Shown: one piece after another, positions 1 through 5,181 of the stretch | Position numbering within the stretch: the first letter of the stretch is position 1 | Layout: each line of letters starts with the position of its first letter | Source of the DNA: an uncultured Oscillospiraceae bacterium | Lineage (GTDB): Bacteria; Bacillota_A; Clostridia; Oscillospirales; Oscillospiraceae | Reading direction: 5' to 3' | DNA length: 9,298 nucleotides | Assembly (NCBI GenBank): GCA_944385265.1 | Contig: CALWWO010000161.1 | Coordinates: 1-9,298 of the forward strand | Translations under genes and position numbers: made by a program | Notes under the pieces: model-generated | What the model was told of the DNA's origin: nothing | The model's input: only the letters and a program-made list of their open reading frames with translations | Database searches by the model: none

Positions 1-263
1 CATTTGAGTGGATAATCGACAAAGAGGCGACAGAGACCGAGTCGGGCTCAAAGCACGAGCAGTGCACCGTTTGCGGCTATGCCAAAGCGGCGGTAGAGAT
101 ACCGGCTACGGGCAATTCCGACGAGCAGGAGCCTGCCGATACGGAGGATCCCGATACGGGAGACAATGCGAACATCGCGCTGTGGGCTGCGCTTTGCGGT
201 ATATCGCTACTCGGCGCGTACGCGACCGTATCGTACTCCAAAAAAGGCAAGCACAGCAGATAA
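1..263 (+). CDS. C-terminal end of a sortase-anchored surface protein (partial)
   Basis: The 5' part lies outside the window; 86 residues are visible in the frame beginning at base 3 and ending at TAA 261-263. The visible part starts in a Cys-x-x-Cys module (His-Glu-Gln-Cys-Thr-Val-Cys-Gly, then Glu-Ile-Pro-Ala) of the kind repeated near the C-termini of large secreted proteins of gut Clostridia. An acidic linker rich in Glu, Asp, Pro and Thr follows. The end is a cell-wall sorting signal: Asp-Pro-Asp-Thr-Gly-Asp (PDTG at bases 150-161, a variant of LPxTG), a hydrophobic stretch of about 20 residues, then a basic tail Lys-Lys-Gly-Lys-His-Ser-Arg. By family knowledge, sortase would cleave between Thr and Gly and attach the protein to peptidoglycan. 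The enzymatic or binding role lies upstream and cannot be judged. Confidence 0.8.
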   Translation, partial: FEWIIDKEATETESGSKHEQCTVCGYAKAAVEIPATGNSDEQEPADTEDPDTGDNANIALWAALCGISLLGAYATVSYSKKGKHSR

Positions 264-336
264 GCCGTATGAGAGATAAAACCGCACTGTAAACCAAACT
301 TTTACGGTACGGCGCACGAAAATATAACGCAATTAA

Positions 337-372
337 AAAGGCGGGCTGATCAAAATAGATCAGCCCGCCTTT
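337..372 (-). terminator. Rho-independent terminator, possibly bidirectional
   Basis: Perfect 15-bp inverted repeat with arms 337-351 and 358-372 and a six-base loop. Read on the minus strand, the hairpin is followed by TTTTTAATT, a good terminator tail, so it most likely ends the arsR-araC transcript. On the plus strand it lies 73 bases after the surface-protein stop, but its tail is only TTT followed by AAACG, so it may stop that transcript weakly too. Confidence 0.8.
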
Positions 373-489
373 AAACGTCGTTTTCAAGCTATAAAATCCC
401 GTCAAGCCAACGACCGGCGAGAAAAAACAAAAAATTAAGCAAAATATAGTTTGAAACCGTACCCTCACAGATGGCGATGGCGCGGCACA

Positions 490-1488
490 TTATTTCCGAT
501 ACAACTTTCGATATTCCTTCGGCAGGATATTTACCTTTTCCTTAAACGCCTTCGTAAATTTCCCTTGAGTCTCATAGCCGACCTTTTCTGCAATCACGGC
601 GATGCTGTCATCGGTCTCCAGCAGCAGTTTCATCGCCTCATGTATCCTATATTCTTTTACATAAGACGCGATGGGCATTCCGTAAACAGTTTTGAAAACG
701 GCTTTCAAGGACGAAGTATTCAGCAGATATTTTTTAGAGAGCTCCTCAATAGTAAAGCGCTGATCTAAATGCTGCACAAGAAAATCTCTGACCTCTTTTA
801 TCAGCTCTACCTGCTGCGTGCCATACTGTGTCAATTTCTTTTCCGTCTCTGGCTCAAGCTGCAGCAAATATAGTAAAACTTCCTGAGCCTTCAGTTTATA
901 ATAAGGGAGACGCAGACGTTCCGGCAAGTCATACAAAGACGAGAAAATACCGTCGATAGCGCTGTTTGAGGTGACGCCGTGCGGCGCTTTATCCGCGCAA
1001 AATTTCCGATAGAGCAAATCCGTGTCAAACCCGGCTTCGCATAAAATTTCAGGGCAGCTTGTTTTTAATTCCTGCAAATCTACAGTGACGGCAATCCCTT
1101 CATAATATCCCATCGGAAGCGTCATCTCCGAATCGGCGCAGCTTGCCATGGAGTGAAGGCATAAATCTCCCGCGCCAAGATATACTGCGGTTTTCCCCCG
1201 CATATTCCATCCTATCCTGCCCTTTCGGCAATGATTGATTTCTAAAACGAAATCCTTGGCTTCATGGTGAAAACTTATCTGTTCAGCCAAAAATTGCTGG
1301 AACGATATCTCAACTCCGGGGAACAGATAAAAGGACTCTATCCTCCCTTTTCCTTTCGTTTTTGTGGTAAACTGCTCCGTTAGCAATGAAGCGCCGGGAA
1401 GCGTCGGCTCATGCCGCTTGATTTCAAACGCCCCATTGGGAATCTTATGCATGGCTCGCTCAAGAAAAATCTTATATTCTTCCTTCAT
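490..1488 (-). CDS. AraC/XylS-family transcriptional regulator
   Basis: 332 residues, a full-length member. The N-terminal part, about residues 1-220, is a poorly conserved sensing region resembling that of AraC proteins of Clostridia (Ile-Asn-His-Cys-Arg-Lys-Gly near 84-90, Gly-Asp-Leu near 107-109). The C-terminal part, about 229-331, is the AraC DNA-binding domain with two helix-turn-helix units. The first is around Phe-Thr-Ile-Glu-Glu-Leu (245-250); the second includes Ile-Ala-Glu-Lys-Val-Gly-Tyr (299-305) followed by Phe-Thr-Lys-Ala-Phe-Lys (311-316). The start is an ATG with AGGAGG seven bases upstream. It begins 21 bases after the arsR stop, so the two are almost certainly cotranscribed. 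The ligand is unknown. The N-terminal part has several Cys residues (87, 110, 117, 145, 150, 164), but I see no recognised metal-site motif. A role in the metal response is inferred from position only. Confidence 0.85.
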   Translation of the reverse strand: MKEEYKIFLERAMHKIPNGAFEIKRHEPTLPGASLLTEQFTTKTKGKGRIESFYLFPGVEISFQQFLAEQISFHHEAKDFVLEINHCRKGRIGWNMRGKTAVYLGAGDLCLHSMASCADSEMTLPMGYYEGIAVTVDLQELKTSCPEILCEAGFDTDLLYRKFCADKAPHGVTSNSAIDGIFSSLYDLPERLRLPYYKLKAQEVLLYLLQLEPETEKKLTQYGTQQVELIKEVRDFLVQHLDQRFTIEELSKKYLLNTSSLKAVFKTVYGMPIASYVKEYRIHEAMKLLLETDDSIAVIAEKVGYETQGKFTKAFKEKVNILPKEYRKLYRK

Positions 1489-1509
1489 GTGTCGCCTCCT
1501 ATGCTAAAA

Positions 1510-1875
1510 TCATTCGATAGACAGGCAGGATATTTCCATAATTTTTTCGATCATGTGATGTAAAAGCTGCGCCTCATCCGTGTCGGCAGCTTTGTAATAA
1601 ACCTCTTTCCCCTCCCGGCGGCTCACGATCAGCCCGCTGCTTTTTAACTGGCGAAGATGATGAGAGACCGCAGGGCTTGTCATCCCCACTATGGAAGCAA
1701 GATTTATAACGCATTCTTCACAATGGCACAACAGCCAGAATATGCGGACACGGCTTCTGTCGCAGAGCTGCTTGAAAATATCGGAAACAGTTTGGAAATC
1801 CTCCTCCTTCGGCATATTCTCCAACTCTTTTTCGATACTCTGCCCGTGGTCATGCGGCAATGAAATATTCGGCAT
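1510..1875 (-). CDS. ArsR/SmtB-family metal-responsive repressor
   Basis: 121 residues from the ATG at 1873-1875. I prefer this to the GTG at 1885-1887 because that GTG lies inside the ribosome binding site (AGGTGGAG, six bases before the ATG). The winged helix-turn-helix covers about residues 30-95, with recognition helix Thr-Ser-Pro-Ala-Val-Ser-His-His-Leu-Arg-Gln-Leu (66-77) and a wing at 84-94. The family's alpha-3 metal motif is present as Leu-Cys-His-Cys-Glu-Glu-Cys (49-55), comparable to ELCVCD of CadC and ArsR. CadC-type proteins use such cysteines plus N-terminal cysteines for Cd/Pb/Zn; here the N-terminal arm has His8-Asp-His10 instead. The alpha-5 zinc site of CzrA/SmtB looks only partly kept (Asp98, Asp100, Glu110). 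Expected role: repression of the module, released by Zn, Cd or Pb. It is the first gene of the leftward operon with araC. Confidence 0.9.
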   Translation of the reverse strand: MPNISLPHDHGQSIEKELENMPKEEDFQTVSDIFKQLCDRSRVRIFWLLCHCEECVINLASIVGMTSPAVSHHLRQLKSSGLIVSRREGKEVYYKAADTDEAQLLHHMIEKIMEISCLSIE

Positions 1876-1898
1876 TACAATCTCCACCTTTCAAAATT

Positions 1899-1933
1899 AT
1901 TATACCATAACGGCGAAGACGTTATGGTATAAT
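1899..1933. promoter_or_regulatory. 14-bp perfect dyad in front of arsR, putative operator with -10 boxes on both strands
   Basis: Arms 1899-1912 and 1920-1933 are perfect inverted copies separated by seven bases. Each arm's outer end contains TATAAT reading outward: minus strand at 1904-1899, plus strand at 1928-1933. The minus-strand -10 lies 24 bases before the arsR ATG, which fits a short leader. Neither strand has a good -35 at 17-18 bases, because that position falls in the opposite arm (CCATAA). The position suits autoregulation by the ArsR protein, although the arms do not match the classical TTGAA/TTCAA-type ArsR operators. It could also be the edge of a palindromic element. Confidence 0.55.
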
Positions 1934-1955
1934 GTGTCATCTTTTCCTGCTTTGT

Positions 1956-2193
1956 TTCGCATAAACGCAGGCGTCTATGCGAATTATTCCGCAGTCCCGC
2001 TGCGCGCACCTTCGCCCGCTTGCGGGACTATTTGTGTTTTTCATCCGGCGCATGTCCGTACGAAAAACGGATTTGAATTTTTTTGCCGCGCACGCGGCAA
2101 ATTCTGCGAAGCCGCAGCGTGGCAGTTGCCCCGCAAGGGGCGAGAAAAAGGACTTAAATCACAAATATAATATCCGTTTAAAAGATATTATAT
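1956..2193. repeat. Densely structured intergenic element (palindrome cluster or structured RNA)
   Basis: This fills most of the arsR-HMA gap and I see no convincing gene in it. Inverted repeats in order: 1956-1968/1971-1983 (8 + 4 bp with one A-C mismatch); 1993-2000/2022-2029 (8 bp), overlapping a smaller hairpin 2015-2019/2022-2026; a closing helix 2029-2036/2160-2167 (8 bp) continuing after one mismatch as 2038-2040/2156-2158; inside it, hairpins 2055-2059/2067-2071, 2082-2090/2093-2101, 2104-2108/2113-2117 and 2126-2132/2137-2143, the last closed by GCAA, a GNRA-type tetraloop; and lastly 2165-2174/2184-2193 (10 bp), which competes with the closing helix. The arrangement suggests a dispersed palindromic repeat or a folded RNA. 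The strand is undetermined. Confidence 0.45.
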
Positions 2194-2259
2194 CATAATC
2201 CGTCTCAAAGCGATAGACCGCAAGCGGAAAACAATACGCCCGCAAACGCCGCATTTTAG

Positions 2260-2288
2260 TTGACGGTGCGTGAGAGCACGCATATAAA
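2260..2288 (+). promoter_or_regulatory. Upstream sigma-A promoter of the HMA gene with a dyad in its spacer
   Basis: TTGACG (2260-2265), a 17-base spacer and TATAAA (2283-2288). The spacer holds a perfect inverted repeat, TGCGTG-AGAG-CACGCA (2267-2282), occupying 16 of its 17 bases. A protein bound there would block or remodel polymerase, a usual operator position for metal regulators. The start of the HMA gene lies about 140 bases downstream of this promoter. Confidence 0.6.
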
Positions 2289-2343
2289 ATTTTCCCAAAC
2301 AGAAGCTCTTTTAGCCCAAATGGAAAATATCACGCTAAACCTA

Positions 2344-2372
2344 TTGACCTCATCGCGCTATCTGCATATACT
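2344..2372 (+). promoter_or_regulatory. Proximal sigma-A promoter of the HMA gene
   Basis: TTGACC (2344-2349), 17 bases, TATACT (2367-2372). Both hexamers and the spacing are the same as at the ribosomal operon promoter at 7217-7245. Transcription would start near 2379, leaving a leader of about 54 bases. A six-bp inverted repeat (2389-2394/2407-2412, GCAATC/GATTGC) lies in that leader just before the ribosome binding site; it is too short to call an operator with confidence. Confidence 0.7.
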
Positions 2373-2432
2373 ACAAGTAAATAATTAAGCAATCATTTAA
2401 TATATCGATTGCCCTGAAAGGAGTTACATACA

Positions 2433-2651
2433 ATGAAAAAGACGTACAAAATCGAAGTTGACTGCGCCAACTGCGCTAACAAGATGGAGGACGCCGCGCG
2501 GAAAACTCCCGGCGTCAAGGACGCTATCGTAAATTTTATGACGCTCAAAATGAACGTTGAGTTTGAGGATGGGCATGAGCCGAAAACGGTCATGCAGCAG
2601 GTGCTTAAAAACTGCAAAAGGGTCGAGGACGACTGCGAAATTTACATCTAA
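2433..2651 (+). CDS. Stand-alone heavy-metal-associated (HMA) domain protein
   Basis: 72 residues forming one ferredoxin-like HMA domain. The metal site is Asp-Cys-Ala-Asn-Cys-Ala-Asn-Lys-Met-Glu (residues 10-19), matching the family's xxCxxC loop with Cys11 and Cys14. Two further Cys (56 and 67) lie near the end. Start: ATG with AGGAG about nine bases upstream. By family knowledge such a protein is a cytoplasmic carrier or buffer for a soft or transition metal ion. The next gene is a P1B ATPase that lacks the N-terminal HMA domain usual in CadA/ZntA, so this is probably its detached metal-binding module. The acidic residue before the first Cys and the Zn/Cd-type ATPase favour divalent Zn/Cd/Pb over copper; that preference is inference. 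Confidence 0.88.
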   Translation: MKKTYKIEVDCANCANKMEDAARKTPGVKDAIVNFMTLKMNVEFEDGHEPKTVMQQVLKNCKRVEDDCEIYI

Positions 2652-2662
2652 GCTTGTCTTGA

Positions 2663-2695
2663 GAAAGCACCTCCCGAATTTGCGGAGGTGCTTTC
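2663..2695 (+). terminator. Hairpin after the HMA gene, leaky terminator or attenuator
   Basis: Perfect 12-bp inverted repeat, arms 2663-2674 and 2684-2695 (GAAAGCACCTCC/GGAGGTGCTTTC), with a nine-base loop, starting 11 bases after the HMA stop. No proper U-tract follows (AACAGATTTATATA), so termination is probably incomplete. Read-through would then supply some or all of the ATPase mRNA, while the hairpin would protect the HMA message end. Confidence 0.55.
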
Positions 2696-2963
2696 AACAG
2701 ATTTATATATAATTTCAAATATGGCGGGACAGGGAGCATCGCGTGAACGGACGCGAAAAGCCAAGCCTCCCGCGCAAATATGGCAGAGCATACAGTTTCA
2801 GATTTTGCTGTTTCTAATCTTAAATACGCGCTATGGCAGGAAGAATAAAGCGCGATCCGTTAGGCGATCAAAAGCTGCAAAAACTTTGTCGGCTGCAAAA
2901 TCTATTGTTCGTAAAACGCTCTGTCACATATGGAACATATAAAAACAAAGGAGGTCTTGCGTT
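2696..2963. other. Intergenic stretch between the HMA and ATPase genes
   Basis: No gene is supported here. A 47-codon reading frame (2833-2976) has no ribosome binding site and overlaps the ATPase start. A dyad, TCGCGT/ACGCGA (2739-2744/2751-2756), lies at the left end. A TATAAT at 2708-2713 has no fitting -35, and the sequence just before the ATPase (TTGTTC 2905-2910, ATATGG 2928-2933) is at best a weak promoter. The stretch may be a decayed gene remnant, but nothing recognisable is left. Confidence 0.4.
2739..2756 (+). promoter_or_regulatory. Second copy of the GCGTGA-like dyad, possible operator for the ATPase gene
   Basis: Inverted repeat TCGCGT-GAACGG-ACGCGA. Its core at 2741-2754 agrees with the core of the dyad in the HMA promoter spacer (2268-2281) in 11 of 14 positions: both read GCGTGA-NN-G-N-ACGC. 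Two such sites in front of the two structural genes of one module suggest a shared regulator. Short GC-rich dyads also arise by chance, so this is tentative. Confidence 0.3.
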
Positions 2964-4979
2964 ATGCAAGAACTGATCATAAATGGGCTGCTTGCACTTA
3001 TCATAGTCATGGCGGTCGGATTGCTGATATGGGGTCAAAACCAAAACAGCAATATGACCGGAAAGCAGAAAAAAATTCTGAGGCGTATTTTGATTGCCAC
3101 AGCCCTTCTGCTTGTTTTACAGCTTTTGCCAGAAACTGTGTTTGACACATTGGATACCCCGTTCTCCGGTGCAGGATATTGGGCGCTCTTGGCGCTGTAC
3201 CTTGTCGACTATCTTATCATCGGATACGATATTTTGGTCAAGGCTTTCAAGGGTATCAAAAACCGGCAGGTTTTTGACGAGAGCTTTTTGATGGCTATCG
3301 CCACTGTCGGTGCTATCGTTTTGGCTCTTTATGAACAGAGCAGCGATTATACGGAAGCCATCGCGGTTATGCTGTTTTATCAGATCGGCGAATGGTTTCA
3401 AAGTTACGCTGTGGGCAAAAGCCGCCGGAATATCAGCGATTTGATGGATATCCGCCCCGACTATGCAAATATAGAGCTGGACGGAAAACTGGAAAGAGTC
3501 GATCCCGATGAAGTCGAGATCGGCAGTGTGATCGTAGTGCAGCCCGGCGAAAAGGTGCCTATCGACGGCATTGTAGTTGAGGGCGAGTCCAGTCTCAATA
3601 CCAGCGCCCTTACAGGCGAGAGCCTTCCTCGCGATATCAAATCAGGCGATGAGATCACCAGCGGCTGCATCAATATGACCGGAGTTCTGAAAATTCAAAC
3701 TACAAAGGAATTTGGCGAATCCACAGTATCAAAAATTTTAGACCTTGTGGAAAACGCAAGCTCCCGCAAATCAAAATCCGAGGACTTTATTTCCAAATTC
3801 GCCCGCGTTTACACACCTGTGGTCTGTATTGCAGCGCTGGCGCTGGCGATCCTTCCGCCTCTCGTCCGCGCGCTTGGCATGGGTCTTGCCGCTGAATGGG
3901 ACATATGGGTCTACCGCGCTTTGACGTTCCTTGTCATCTCATGCCCCTGCGCTCTTGTAATCAGTATCCCTCTCTCCTTTTTCGCAGGGATCGGCGGAGC
4001 CAGCAAAGAAGGCGTGCTTGTCAAAGGCTCTAATTATTTAGAGACTCTTTCCCAAACAAAGATCGTCGTATTCGATAAGACCGGAACTTTGACCCAAGGA
4101 GTATTCGAAGTCAACGGGATCCATCACAATGAGATTGAAAATGCTGAGCTGATCGAGTATGCGGCGCTTGTCGAAAGCTCTTCCTCGCATCCCATCAGCA
4201 AAAGCTTACAGCGGGCATACGGAAAGGAAATAGACCGCAGCCGCGTAACCGACATTCAGGAGATCAGCGGCAACGGCGTGATCGCAAAGGTGGACGGCGT
4301 CGAAGTAGTGGCAGGCAATAACAAGCTGATGGAACGCTTGGGAGTTCGGTATATCGACTGCCACAGCGTCGGTACAATCATCCACATGACGATTTCCGGT
4401 GAATACGCGGGACATATCGTGATATCCGATATCGTTAAGCCCAATTCCAAAGCTGCAATTTCCGCTCTGAAATCCGCCGGTATCCGCAAGACAGTTATGC
4501 TTACCGGCGACGCAAAAAAAGTAGCCGATCAGGTAGCGAGCTCTTTGGGAGTAGATCAGGTATACAGCGAGCTGCTCCCTGCCGACAAGGTCGAAAAGGT
4601 AGAAGAACTGCTGAAAAGCAAACCGGATAAGGCGAAACTCGCTTTCGTCGGCGACGGTATCAACGACGCCCCGGTTCTGCGCCGTGCGGACATTGGAATC
4701 GCGATGGGAGCTATGGGATCCGATGCGGCTATTGAAGCGGCAGATGTTGTCTTGATGGACGACGACCCCATGAAAATTTCTAAAGCCATAAAGATCTCGC
4801 GCAAGTGTCTGAGTATCGTATATCAAAACATCGTGTTCGCCATCGGTGTCAAGCTCATCTGCCTGATATTGGGCGCGGTGGGCATTGCCAACATGTGGCT
4901 TGCCATCTTTGCCGACGTCGGGGTAATGATCATTGCCGTTCTGAATGCGATCAGGGCGTTATTCGTCAAAAATCTGTGA
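2964..4979 (+). CDS. P1B-type heavy-metal-translocating ATPase (Zn/Cd/Pb efflux type)
   Basis: 671 residues; start ATG with AGGAGG nine bases upstream. It is an integral membrane pump using ATP to export a soft divalent cation. Visible in order: hydrophobic segments near residues 5-23, 42-57, 72-94 and 107-147; actuator motif Thr-Gly-Glu-Ser (217-220); membrane segment 283-301; metal-site helix with Cys-Pro-Cys (327-329); phosphorylation motif Asp371-Lys-Thr-Gly-Thr; P1B His-Pro (409-410); Thr-Gly-Asp (514-516); hinge Gly-Asp-Gly-Ile-Asn-Asp-Ala-Pro (563-570); last helices at about 615-664. The final helix carries Asp651 in Ala-Asp-Val-Gly-Val, the transmembrane residue of the ZntA/CadA (P1B-2) group, so Zn, Cd or Pb is likely. 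Copper-type YN and MxxSS motifs are absent. The N-terminal HMA domain usual in this group is missing and seems to be supplied by the separate upstream protein. All catalytic motifs are intact. Confidence 0.95.
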   Translation: MQELIINGLLALIIVMAVGLLIWGQNQNSNMTGKQKKILRRILIATALLLVLQLLPETVFDTLDTPFSGAGYWALLALYLVDYLIIGYDILVKAFKGIKNRQVFDESFLMAIATVGAIVLALYEQSSDYTEAIAVMLFYQIGEWFQSYAVGKSRRNISDLMDIRPDYANIELDGKLERVDPDEVEIGSVIVVQPGEKVPIDGIVVEGESSLNTSALTGESLPRDIKSGDEITSGCINMTGVLKIQTTKEFGESTVSKILDLVENASSRKSKSEDFISKFARVYTPVVCIAALALAILPPLVRALGMGLAAEWDIWVYRALTFLVISCPCALVISIPLSFFAGIGGASKEGVLVKGSNYLETLSQTKIVVFDKTGTLTQGVFEVNGIHHNEIENAELIEYAALVESSSSHPISKSLQRAYGKEIDRSRVTDIQEISGNGVIAKVDGVEVVAGNNKLMERLGVRYIDCHSVGTIIHMTISGEYAGHIVISDIVKPNSKAAISALKSAGIRKTVMLTGDAKKVADQVASSLGVDQVYSELLPADKVEKVEELLKSKPDKAKLAFVGDGINDAPVLRRADIGIAMGAMGSDAAIEAADVVLMDDDPMKISKAIKISRKCLSIVYQNIVFAIGVKLICLILGAVGIANMWLAIFADVGVMIIAVLNAIRALFVKNL

Positions 4980-5126
4980 TCCGAAAACGGGCACAGCTGC
5001 GCGATCATGATAAATATGCAAAATGGCTGCGCGTTTAAACGGCATGCCGGCTGCGCGGTGCAGAGATTTCGAGCCGCGGACGGGCGCTGCTACAAGATCG
5101 CAATTGGAAAATAGGCAGTGAATTTC

Positions 5127-5156
5127 AAGCGCCGCAGCTTTGAAGCTGCGGCGCTT
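5127..5156 (+). terminator. Rho-independent terminator after the ATPase gene
   Basis: Perfect 14-bp inverted repeat, arms 5127-5140 and 5143-5156 (AAGCGCCGCAGCTT and its complement), followed on the plus strand by TTTTGCTTTAAAA counted from 5155. It lies about 150 bases after the ATPase stop and 26 bases past the stop of the convergent leftward gene. It can therefore end the rightward transcript and perhaps the leftward one. The 147 bases between the ATPase stop and this hairpin show no gene. Confidence 0.8.
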
Positions 5157-5181
5157 TTGCTTTAAAATATACTGCCAATAA

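Noticed and set aside
1691..2170. 159-codon plus-strand frame opposite arsR
   Set aside because: Starts inside the arsR gene on the other strand, crosses its promoter and dyad, and the translation shows no domain-like pattern.
1977..2198. 73-codon open frame in the arsR-HMA gap
   Set aside because: No ribosome binding site, composition driven by GC-rich palindromes, and the frame runs through the stem-loops. Treated as a chance frame of the structured element.
2833..2976. 47-codon frame just before the ATPase
   Set aside because: No ribosome binding site, ends 13 bases inside the ATPase gene in another frame, no recognisable motif.
4206..4826. 206-codon minus-strand frame inside the ATPase gene
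   Set aside because: Shadow of the ATPase coding sequence; the plus frame has every P-type ATPase motif in order.
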